A stretch of DNA of 64,000 bases, from assembly GCA_035523875.1 (NCBI GenBank), contig DATKPY010000012.1:1-64000 (forward strand). Reading direction: 5' to 3'. Positions 42,275-50,513 of this stretch are shown here, piece after piece. Numbering within the stretch: the stretch's first letter is position 1; each line of letters starts with the position of its first letter. The DNA is from JASHUC01 sp035523875. GTDB lineage: Bacteria > Pseudomonadota > Gammaproteobacteria > Steroidobacterales > Steroidobacteraceae. The translations under genes were made by a program, and so were the position numbers. The notes under the pieces were generated by a model that saw nothing but the letters and a program-made list of their open reading frames with translations, was not told the DNA's origin and ran no database searches.

Positions 42275-44079
42275 TGACCTCAGGCACGCTCCTATTGATC
42301 GTCGCCTTTCTGGCGGTCGTGCTGCTCTGCGTGAAGCCGCTCGGGCTGTACATCGCGAACGTCATGGAAGGCCGCCCGATCTGGCCGCTCCGGCTCGGCG
42401 CACCGCTCGAGCGGATCATCTACCGGCTCTGTGGCATCGATTCGTCGCAATCGATGGACTGGAAGCGCTACGCGGTCGCGCTCGTGCTGTTCAACGCGCT
42501 CGGTGCCCTCGTGGTGTACGCGCTGCAGCGGCTGCAGCTGTGGCTGCCGCTCAACCCGCAGAAGTTTGCGAACGTCTCAGCGGACTCCGCGTTCAACACC
42601 GCGGTGAGCTTCATTACCAACACCAACTGGCAGGGCTACTCGGGCGAGACGACGATGAGCTACGCCACGCAGATGTGCGGGCTCGCGGTGCAGAACTTCC
42701 TCTCCGCGGCGAGCGGCATCGTCGTTGCGATCGTGCTCGTGCGCGGCTTCGTGCGCCACTCGACCCACACGATCGGGAATTTCTGGGTCGACATCACGCG
42801 CGTGACGCTCTACGTGCTGCTGCCGCTTTCGCTCGTGATCGCCGTCGCGCTCGCCTCGCAGGGTGTCGTGCAGAACTTCAGCGCCTACAAGGACGTAACG
42901 ACCCTCGAGGCGCTCACCTATCAGCAGCCCAAGGTCGATGCGGCGGGCAATCCGGTCAAGGACAAGGCGGGCAATCCCGTGATGGAGAACGTCACGACCC
43001 GCACCGAAACCCTCCCGATGGGACCGATGGCCTCGCAGGAGTCGATCAAGGAGCTCGGCACAAACGGCGGAGGCTTCCTCAACGCGAACTCGGCCCACCC
43101 CTACGAGAACCCGACGCCGCTCTCCAATTTCATCGAGATGGTGGTGCTCGTGCTGATCTCGGCGGCGCTCACCTACACCTTCGGACACCTGGTGGGCGAC
43201 ACGCGTCAGGGCTGGGCGATTCTGGCGGCCATGCTCGTCCTCTTCGTCGGCATGCTCTCCATTGCAGTGACGAGCGAGCAGGCGGGCAATCCCCGGATCG
43301 CGCAGCTCGGGGTCGACCAGTCGGCGAGCGCGCTGCAGCCCGGGGGCAACATGGAGGGCAAGGAGGCGCGCTTCGGCATCGGCGCCTCGGCGCTGTTCGC
43401 CACCGCGACCACCGGCACCTCCTGCGGCGCGGTGAACTCCATGCATGATTCCTTCACTCCGCTCGGGGGCATGGTGCCGCTGTTCAATATGATGATGGGC
43501 GAGGTCGTCTTCGGCGGCGTCGGCACGGGACTCTACTCGATGCTGATCTTCGCCGTGATCGGCGTCTTCATCGCGGGACTCATGATCGGGCGGACCCCGG
43601 AGTATCTCGGCAAGAAGATCGAGGCGTTCGAGATGAAGATGAGCTCGGTCGCGATCCTGGTGATGCCGTTCATCGTGCTGCTTGGCACGGCGGTCGCGGT
43701 GAGCACGGTGGCCGGTCAGGCGGGTGTTGCGAACCCCGGCGCGCACGGCTTCTCGGAGATTCTCTACACATTCACTTCAGCCTCCAACAACAACGGCAGC
43801 GCGTTCGCAGGCATCTCGGCAAATACGGTCTTCTACAACACCGCGCTCGGGTTGTGCATGTGGTTCGGGCGCTATTGGCCGATCGTGGCGGTGCTCGCGA
43901 TCGCGGGCTCGCTCGCCGCGAAGAAGCGCGTCCCGGTCACCTCCGGCACGATGCTCACCCACGGGCCGACCTTCGTCGTCCTGCTGATCGGCACGGTGCT
44001 TCTCGTCGGCGCGCTCACCTTCGTGCCGGCCCTCGCGCTCGGCCCGGTGGTCGAGCACCTGATGCTCTGGGGTGGATGA
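42274..44079 (+). CDS. kdpA: Potassium-transporting ATPase channel subunit A
   Basis: 601 residues from the ATG at 42274. All four selectivity-filter loops are present: FITNTNWQGYSGE, ELGTNGGGFLNANSAH, TGTSCGAVNSMHDSF and TSASNNNGSAFAG. It forms the potassium pathway of the KdpFABC complex in the inner membrane. Confidence 0.97.
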   Translation: MTSGTLLLIVAFLAVVLLCVKPLGLYIANVMEGRPIWPLRLGAPLERIIYRLCGIDSSQSMDWKRYAVALVLFNALGALVVYALQRLQLWLPLNPQKFANVSADSAFNTAVSFITNTNWQGYSGETTMSYATQMCGLAVQNFLSAASGIVVAIVLVRGFVRHSTHTIGNFWVDITRVTLYVLLPLSLVIAVALASQGVVQNFSAYKDVTTLEALTYQQPKVDAAGNPVKDKAGNPVMENVTTRTETLPMGPMASQESIKELGTNGGGFLNANSAHPYENPTPLSNFIEMVVLVLISAALTYTFGHLVGDTRQGWAILAAMLVLFVGMLSIAVTSEQAGNPRIAQLGVDQSASALQPGGNMEGKEARFGIGASALFATATTGTSCGAVNSMHDSFTPLGGMVPLFNMMMGEVVFGGVGTGLYSMLIFAVIGVFIAGLMIGRTPEYLGKKIEAFEMKMSSVAILVMPFIVLLGTAVAVSTVAGQAGVANPGAHGFSEILYTFTSASNNNGSAFAGISANTVFYNTALGLCMWFGRYWPIVAVLAIAGSLAAKKRVPVTSGTMLTHGPTFVVLLIGTVLLVGALTFVPALALGPVVEHLMLWGG

Positions 44080-44082
44080 AAC

Positions 44083-46218
44083 ATGGCTGACCTCCCTTCA
44101 ACCTCCTCCGCTGCCGCGGTCGCCGCTTCACCGAGCCCGGTGCAGCACCGGGTCGCGCGGCATCGGCTCTCGATGTTCGACCGCTCGCTCATGTGGCCGG
44201 CGGTGCTCGACGCCTGCCGCAAGCTCGACCCGCGCATCCAGTGGCGCAATCCCGTCATGTTCGTGGTCTACATCGGCAGCATCGTGACCACGGCGCTGTG
44301 GGTGCAGGCGCTCGTGGGGCACGGCGAGGCCCCCTCATGGTTCATCTTCAGCATCGCGATCTGGCTGTGGTTCACGGTGCTGTTCGCGAATTTCGCCGAA
44401 GCGCTCGCCGAGGGTCGCAGCAAGGCGCAGGCCGCATCGCTCCGGGGCCTGAAGCAGGCCGTCATCGCCAAGCGCCTCGCCGATGCGCGCAATCGCACGG
44501 TGCAGGAGCGCGTTCGCGCCGATGCGCTGCGCCGTGGCGATGTGGTCTTCGTCGAGACCGGCGATTACATCCCCGCCGACGGCGAGGTCATCGAGGGGGC
44601 GGCGTCGGTCGATGAGAGCGCCATCACCGGCGAGTCCGCGCCCGTGATTCGCGAGTCGGGCGGAGACTTCTCCGCCGTCACCGGCGGCACGCGCGTACTC
44701 TCGGATTGGATCGTGGTCCGGGTCACCGCCAATCCCGGGGAGACCTTCATCGACCGCATGATCGCGATGGTGGAGAGCGCCAAGCGGCAGAAGACCCCGA
44801 ATGAGATCGCGCTCACCATCCTGCTGGTTGCGCTCACGCTCGTCTTCCTGTTTGCCACCGCGACGCTCCTGCCCTATTCGATCTACAGCGTGGCGGTCAC
44901 CAAGCTCGGCACGCCGGTCACGATCACCGCGCTCATCGCGCTCCTCGTGTGCCTGATCCCGACGACCATCGGGGCGCTGCTCTCCGCGATTGGCGTCGCC
45001 GGCATGAGCCGCATGATGCAGGCGAACGTGATTGCGATGTCGGGACGCGCGGTCGAGGCCGCGGGCGACGTGGATGTGCTGCTCCTCGATAAGACCGGCA
45101 CGATCACGCTCGGCAATCGGCAGGCTTCGGCCTTCATTCCCGCCCCCGGGGTGACGGAGGAGGAGCTCGCCGATGCCGCGCAGCTCGCCTCGCTCGCCGA
45201 TGAGACGCCCGAGGGGCGCAGCATCATGGTGCTCGCCAAGCAGCGCTTCAATCTGCGCGAGCGCGATCTGCATGCGCTCGCCGCGACCTTCGTGCCGTTC
45301 TCGGCCCACATCCGCATGAGCGGGGTCGATATCGGGGAGCGGCAAATCCGCAAGGGCGCGCCCGATGCCGTGAAGAAGCACGTCGAGGCGCTCGGCCAGG
45401 CCGTGCCGCGGGCCGTGCAGACGAGTGTGGATGAGATCGCACGGCGCGGCAGCACACCGCTGCTCGTGAGCGACGGCCCGCGAGTGCTCGGAATCATCGA
45501 GCTCAAGGACATCGTCAAGGGAGGAATCAAGGAGCGCTTCGTCGAGCTGCGCCGCATGGGCATCAAGACGGTGATGATCACCGGGGACAACAAGCTCACC
45601 GCCGCCGCCATCGCCGCCGAGGCGGGCGTCGATGACTTCCTTGCCGAGGCCACCCCGGAGGCGAAGCTCAAGCTCATCCGCGAGCACCAGGGGCAGGGCC
45701 GCCTCGTGGCGATGACCGGGGATGGCACGAACGATGCGCCGGCGCTCGCGCAGGCTGATGTCGCTGTCGCCATGAACACCGGCACCCAGGCGGCCAAGGA
45801 AGCCGGCAACATGGTCGACCTCGATTCCAATCCGACGAAGCTGATCGAGGTGGTCGAGACCGGCAAGCAGATGCTGATGACGCGCGGTGCGCTCACGACT
45901 TTCAGCATCGCAAACGACGTGGCGAAGTACTTTGCCATCATTCCGGCCGCATTCGCGACCACCTACCCGCAGCTCAACGCGCTCAACGTGATGCACCTCG
46001 CGAGCCCGTTCTCCGCGATTCTCTCGGCGGTGATCTTCAATGCGCTCATCATCGTGGTTCTGATCCCGCTTGCGCTCAAGGGTGTGCGTTACCGCCCGCT
46101 CGGGGCAGCCGTGCTCCTCAGGCGCAACCTCGCGATCTACGGGCTCGGGGGAATCTTCGTGCCATTCCTCGGGATCAAGCTGATCGACATGGGCCTCGCG
46201 CTCGTGCGTCTCGCCTGA
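44083..46218 (+). CDS. kdpB: Potassium-transporting ATPase catalytic subunit B
   Basis: 711 residues. P-type ATPase motifs: ITGES in the actuator domain, the phosphorylated Asp336 in LLDKTGTITLGN, KGAPDAVKKHV in the nucleotide domain and MTGDGTNDAPALA. It hydrolyses ATP to drive uptake through KdpA. Start three bases after the kdpA stop region. Confidence 0.97.
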   Translation: MADLPSTSSAAAVAASPSPVQHRVARHRLSMFDRSLMWPAVLDACRKLDPRIQWRNPVMFVVYIGSIVTTALWVQALVGHGEAPSWFIFSIAIWLWFTVLFANFAEALAEGRSKAQAASLRGLKQAVIAKRLADARNRTVQERVRADALRRGDVVFVETGDYIPADGEVIEGAASVDESAITGESAPVIRESGGDFSAVTGGTRVLSDWIVVRVTANPGETFIDRMIAMVESAKRQKTPNEIALTILLVALTLVFLFATATLLPYSIYSVAVTKLGTPVTITALIALLVCLIPTTIGALLSAIGVAGMSRMMQANVIAMSGRAVEAAGDVDVLLLDKTGTITLGNRQASAFIPAPGVTEEELADAAQLASLADETPEGRSIMVLAKQRFNLRERDLHALAATFVPFSAHIRMSGVDIGERQIRKGAPDAVKKHVEALGQAVPRAVQTSVDEIARRGSTPLLVSDGPRVLGIIELKDIVKGGIKERFVELRRMGIKTVMITGDNKLTAAAIAAEAGVDDFLAEATPEAKLKLIREHQGQGRLVAMTGDGTNDAPALAQADVAVAMNTGTQAAKEAGNMVDLDSNPTKLIEVVETGKQMLMTRGALTTFSIANDVAKYFAIIPAAFATTYPQLNALNVMHLASPFSAILSAVIFNALIIVVLIPLALKGVRYRPLGAAVLLRRNLAIYGLGGIFVPFLGIKLIDMGLALVRLA

Positions 46219-46231
46219 AGGAGGGCCTGCC

Positions 46232-46804
46232 GTGAGTTCAGTGATCCGCCCCGCCGTTGTCCTTTTGCTCATCATGACGGTCATCACCGGCATCGCCTAT
46301 CCGCTCGTGGTGACGGGCCTTGCGCAGGCGCTCTTTCCCCGCCAGGCGGCAGGGAGCCTCGTCGTGCGCGACGGCAAGGCCATCGGCTCGAGTCTGATCG
46401 GCCAGGCCTTCAGCGATCCGAAGTACTTCTGGAGCCGTCCGTCGGCCACGAGTCCGCAGCCGTACAACGGACTCGGCTCGACGGGCTCGAACTTGGGTCC
46501 GCTCAATCCGGCGCTCACCGACGCCGTGAAGCAGCGCATCGATGCGCTGCACGCCGCCGACCCCACCAACAAGGCGCCGATACCGGTCGATCTCGTCACG
46601 GCCTCGGGCAGCGGGCTCGATCCCGAGATCAGCCTCGCTGCGGCATACTATCAGGCACCCCGGATCGCGCGGGTCCGGGGCCTCGGCCTCGATGCGGTGC
46701 GCTCGCTCATCGCAGCGCATGCCGAGGGGAAGCTCTTAGGCGTTCTCGGGGATCCGCGCGTCAACGTGCTCAAGCTGAATCTCGCGCTCGATGAACTGAA
46801 GTGA
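46232..46804 (+). CDS. kdpC: Potassium-transporting ATPase subunit C
   Basis: 190 residues from a GTG preceded by AAGGAGGG. One N-terminal helix (VLLLIMTVITGIAYPLVVTG), then the soluble domain with FWSRPSATSPQPYNG, SGSGLDPEISLAAA and the usual LGEPRVNVLKLN-like end (LGDPRVNVLKLNLAL). It assists KdpB in the FABC complex. Confidence 0.97.
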   Translation: MSSVIRPAVVLLLIMTVITGIAYPLVVTGLAQALFPRQAAGSLVVRDGKAIGSSLIGQAFSDPKYFWSRPSATSPQPYNGLGSTGSNLGPLNPALTDAVKQRIDALHAADPTNKAPIPVDLVTASGSGLDPEISLAAAYYQAPRIARVRGLGLDAVRSLIAAHAEGKLLGVLGDPRVNVLKLNLALDELK

Positions 46805-46816
46805 TGCGCAAGTAGA

Positions 46817-49558
46817 GTGATCGCCGAAGCTCGGCCGGATCCGGACAAGCTTCTCGCACAGGTCCAGGCCGAGGAGGCTCGCGCCCGGCGCGGGAAACTG
46901 CGCATTTTCTTCGGCGCCTCCGCGGGCGTCGGCAAGACCTACGCAATGCTCGAAGCGGCCCGCGGTGCGCGCGCCGGCGGCACCGACGTGGTCGCGGGGT
47001 ACGTCGAGCCGCACGGGCGCCGCGAGACCGAGCAGCTTCTCGAAGGGCTCGAGCGACTCCCGCCCCAGTCCGTGCGTTACCGCGGCCTGTTGCGCCAGGA
47101 GCTCGACCTCGATGCCGCGCTCGCGCGCGCTCCGGGCATCCTGCTCGTCGATGAGCTCGCACACTCGAACCTCGCGGGCGGCACTCCGCAGCCGCGCCAC
47201 CCGAAGCGCTGGCAGGATGTGGAGGAGCTCCTCGATGCCGGGATCGATGTGTGGACGACGCTCAATGTCCAGCACCTGGAGAGCCTGAACGATCTGGTGG
47301 TGCAGATCACCGGCGTGCGCCAGCGCGAGACGCTCCCGGACCGGATCTTCGACGAGGCCGACGAGGTCGAGCTGATCGACCTTCCCGCCGACGACCTCAT
47401 TGCGCGCTTGCAGGCAGGGAAGATCTACCTACCGGAGGAGGTGGCGCATGCCGTGGAGCGGTTCTTTCGCCGGGCCAACCTTCTCGCCCTGCGCCAGATC
47501 GCGCTGCGTCGCGTGGCCGAACGCGTGGGCGTCGCAGCCCGTGCCGCCGATGCGGCGGATCGTCTCGCTCGCCCGCGCCACGCCGGGGAACGGATCCTGG
47601 TCGCGACCGGTCCGGATGCGCAGTCCGAGCAGCTCGTGCGCGCGGGCAAGCGCTTGGCCGATCGGCTCGATGCCGACTGGACCGTGGTTTATGTCGAGAC
47701 GCCGGCACTGCTCAAACTCTCGGAGCAGCAGCGCAATCGACGCATCGAGATCCTGCGCCTCGCCGAGTCGCTCGGGGCGGAGACCGTCACTCTCGATGGG
47801 CCGACCGCCACCGAAGTGCTGCTCGAGTACGCCGCGACGCGCCACGCCACGCGCGTTCTGGTCGGCAGCCCCAAGCGGCGCGGCGTGCGGGCGCTGTTGC
47901 GGCCGTCCACGGCCACCGAGCTCGCGCGCCGCGCACGCGGTTTCGATGTGATCACGATCGCGGCCTCCGAGGCCGCCGTCGAGGGCGACCCGCCACGGCC
48001 GGCGGCCGGCCCGCCCCCACTGCCGCTCGAGATCCGCTGGAGTCGCTACGCCTGGGCGGTGCTCGTGAGTGGCGTGTGCACTGCGGCCGCCTTCGCGATG
48101 TATCCGCACTTCGAGCTCGTCAATCTCGTGATGGTGTATCTGCTCGGCGTGACGGTCGCGGGACTGCGGTTGGGTCGCGGGCCCTCGGTCCTCACCACCG
48201 TGCTCAACGTCGCCGCGTTCGACTTCTGCTTCGTGCCGCCGCGCTTCGACTTCGCCGTCTCCGATGCGCAGTACCTGGTGACCTTCTTGGTCATGTTGCT
48301 CGTGGGCCTCGTGATCGCGAATCTCATGGCGAGCGTGCGCCAGCAGACCCGCGTCGCGGGTGCGCGCGAGCGGCGCACGGCACTCCTCTACGCGATGAGC
48401 CGCGAGCTCGCCGCAACCCGCGGGCTTGCGCACATGGCGCGCGCCGCCGTGCGGCACGTCGCCGAGGTCTTCCAGTGCCGAGCGGTCGTGCTCTTGCCCG
48501 ATGCAAGCGGTGCGCTCAAGTTCCCGCGCGAGCCGCCGCTCGAGCGCTCGCTTCGCGGCGCCGATCTCGCCGTCGCGCAATGGGTCACCGATCACGGCCG
48601 TCAGGCGGGGCTCGGCACCGACACGCTCGCCGCGGCGCCCGCGCTGTACGTGCCGCTCGGGGACGCCGAGCGGCGCCTGGGCGTGCTTGCGGTGCTGCCG
48701 ACCAACGCGCGGCGGGTGCTCTTACCCGAGCAGCACCATCTCCTCGAGACCTTCGCCGGCCAGATCGGCATCGCCCTCGAGCGAGCGCAACTCGCCGAGC
48801 GCTCGGAATCGGTTCGCATCGCCGCCGAGCGCGAGAGTCTCCGCAACACGCTGCTCGCCTCGATCTCGCACGACCTGCGCACGCCGCTTGCTGCCATGGC
48901 GGGCGCCGGCAGCACGCTCGCAGAGCAGGGCGCCGCGCTCGATGAGGCGACGCGCCGCTCGCTCGCCCGGTCAATCGAGACGCGCGCGCGGGAGATGGCT
49001 GAGCTCATCTCCAACGTGCTCGACTTGATGCGCTTCGAGTCCGGGAAGATGCCGCTCAGGTGCGACTGGCAGATGCTCGAGGATCTCGCCGACGCGGCGC
49101 TGACCGCGCTCGCGGCGCGCCTGGTGGGATACCGCACCGAGCTCGATCTGCCGCAGACCCTCCCACCCGTGCATGTCGATGCGACGCTCATCGTCAAGGT
49201 CCTTGCCAACCTGCTCGACAACGTGGTCAAGCACACGCCCGCGGGCACGCGCATCGTCCTCTCGGCGCGCAACGAGGGAGCGTTCGTGCGCGTCAACGTC
49301 GAGGACACGGGTCCCGGGCTGCCCGGCGGCGATCCCGCACGGCTCTTTGAGAAGTTTCAGCGCGGCTCCGAGGAGGGTGCGACGGTGGGCGTTGGGCTCG
49401 GGCTCGCGATCTGCCGCGCGATCGTCGAGGCGCACGGCGGACAGATCGAAGCGCGCAACCGTGCCGAAGGTGGAGCGCGGTTCTCCTTCACGTTGCCGAC
49501 GAGCATCCCTGTGGATTCGGGGAGCGAGCCGGGCACGGCATCGGATCCCTTGCCGTGA
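46817..49558 (+). CDS. kdpD: Sensor histidine kinase KdpD
   Basis: 913 residues, GTG start 12 bases after kdpC. Order: KdpD domain (GKLRIFFGASAGVGKTYAML with Walker A; VDELAHSNLAGG), a universal-stress-like domain, four membrane helices, a GAF-like region and the kinase. The phosphoacceptor His is in SISHDLRTPLAAM; N and G boxes are NLLDNVVKHTPAG and DTGPGLPGG. It senses potassium limitation and phosphorylates KdpE, whose start overlaps it. Confidence 0.96.
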   Translation: MIAEARPDPDKLLAQVQAEEARARRGKLRIFFGASAGVGKTYAMLEAARGARAGGTDVVAGYVEPHGRRETEQLLEGLERLPPQSVRYRGLLRQELDLDAALARAPGILLVDELAHSNLAGGTPQPRHPKRWQDVEELLDAGIDVWTTLNVQHLESLNDLVVQITGVRQRETLPDRIFDEADEVELIDLPADDLIARLQAGKIYLPEEVAHAVERFFRRANLLALRQIALRRVAERVGVAARAADAADRLARPRHAGERILVATGPDAQSEQLVRAGKRLADRLDADWTVVYVETPALLKLSEQQRNRRIEILRLAESLGAETVTLDGPTATEVLLEYAATRHATRVLVGSPKRRGVRALLRPSTATELARRARGFDVITIAASEAAVEGDPPRPAAGPPPLPLEIRWSRYAWAVLVSGVCTAAAFAMYPHFELVNLVMVYLLGVTVAGLRLGRGPSVLTTVLNVAAFDFCFVPPRFDFAVSDAQYLVTFLVMLLVGLVIANLMASVRQQTRVAGARERRTALLYAMSRELAATRGLAHMARAAVRHVAEVFQCRAVVLLPDASGALKFPREPPLERSLRGADLAVAQWVTDHGRQAGLGTDTLAAAPALYVPLGDAERRLGVLAVLPTNARRVLLPEQHHLLETFAGQIGIALERAQLAERSESVRIAAERESLRNTLLASISHDLRTPLAAMAGAGSTLAEQGAALDEATRRSLARSIETRAREMAELISNVLDLMRFESGKMPLRCDWQMLEDLADAALTALAARLVGYRTELDLPQTLPPVHVDATLIVKVLANLLDNVVKHTPAGTRIVLSARNEGAFVRVNVEDTGPGLPGGDPARLFEKFQRGSEEGATVGVGLGLAICRAIVEAHGGQIEARNRAEGGARFSFTLPTSIPVDSGSEPGTASDPLP

Positions 49559-50259
49559 CGGAGGCGATGCACCGGATTCTGGCCGTTGAGGATGATCCGG
49601 TGATCCGCAACGTGCTGCGCGCCCTCTTTGAGTCAGAGGGGTTTCGCTTCGTCGAGGCGGAGACGGCCGCCCGCGCCGAGATCGAGGCGCGCGCGCACAA
49701 GCCCGATCTCCTGCTCGTCGACCTGGGCCTCCCCGATGGCGACGGCATCAGGATCATCCGTCGCGTGCGCGGTTGGTCGCCGGTGCCGATCATCGTGCTC
49801 TCGGCGCGCACCCTGGAGGAGCAAAAGGTCGCCGCGCTCGATGCGGGAGCGGACGATTACGTGACGAAGCCCTTCAGTGCGCCCGAGCTGCTCGCGCGCG
49901 TGCGCGCGGCGCTGCGGCGCAGCGTGCGAGGCAGCGGAGTCGAGCGGCTGCTCGCGCTCGGCCACGCGCGCATCGATCTTGCGCGCCGCACGGCGCGCAA
50001 CAGCGCGGGTGAGCTGCATCTCACGCCGCTCGAGTACCGCGTGATCGAATGCCTGGCGCGCCATGCCGGGTTCATCGTCACTCAGGCACAGCTCGTGCGC
50101 GAAGTGTGGGGGCCGACGCACTTGGGAGACACCCGCAGCCTCCGGGTGTGTGTGAAGAACCTTCGCGGCAAGCTCGAGCCCGAGCCGCATCACCCGCGTT
50201 ATCTGCTCACCGAGCCCGGTCTCGGCTATCGGCTGCGGCCGGATGACGGCGCGGACTGA
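49555..50259 (+). CDS. kdpE: Response regulator KdpE
   Basis: 234 residues, GTG overlapping the kdpD stop (an ATG follows four codons in). Receiver: acidic pair AVEDDP, phosphoacceptor Asp56 in LLLVDLGLPDGDG, and DAGADDYVTKPFS. The OmpR-type winged helix ends it (LHLTPLEYRVIECLARHAGF, LRGKLEPEPHHPRYLLTEPG). It activates the kdp operon. No KdpE site is clear before kdpF. Confidence 0.96.
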   Translation: MTEAMHRILAVEDDPVIRNVLRALFESEGFRFVEAETAARAEIEARAHKPDLLLVDLGLPDGDGIRIIRRVRGWSPVPIIVLSARTLEEQKVAALDAGADDYVTKPFSAPELLARVRAALRRSVRGSGVERLLALGHARIDLARRTARNSAGELHLTPLEYRVIECLARHAGFIVTQAQLVREVWGPTHLGDTRSLRVCVKNLRGKLEPEPHHPRYLLTEPGLGYRLRPDDGAD

Positions 50260-50435
50260 TGGAGATGACCCGCCTGCGGCTTGCGCGCCTCGGTCCACCG
50301 GCGCCTGAGCGCTTCGCGGCGCGCGCGGTTGCGTGCGTCGCGAATACGCGCGAAAACGAGCGTCGCGCCGATGTAGAGCGCGAACAGCACTGCCATCACG
50401 CCGAGGCCGGTGTTGAGGCGATCGAGATGAGTCAT
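50226..50435 (-). CDS. Small membrane protein antisense to the kdpE end
   Basis: 69 residues from the ATG at 50435: MTHLDRLNTGLGVMAVLFAL, one membrane helix through LYIGATLVFARI, then a basic tail (RRWTEARK). Its last 34 bases overlap kdpE on the other strand. It lies downstream of the second KdpD-like gene on the same strand. Codon third positions support it, but it is short; role unknown. Confidence 0.5.
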   Translation of the reverse strand: MTHLDRLNTGLGVMAVLFALYIGATLVFARIRDARNRARREALRRRWTEARKPQAGHLHQSAPSSGRSR

Positions 50436-50513
50436 TGCGGCGTCTCGCGCGTGCAAGACTACTCTGCACCGTGTGAGCGCCAGGTGAGGAATGGATCCCG
50501 CGAGACCTCGGGG

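Noticed and set aside
44335..46293. 652-residue minus-strand frame
   Set aside because: Antisense to kdpB; histidine/arginine/aspartate-rich with no domain.
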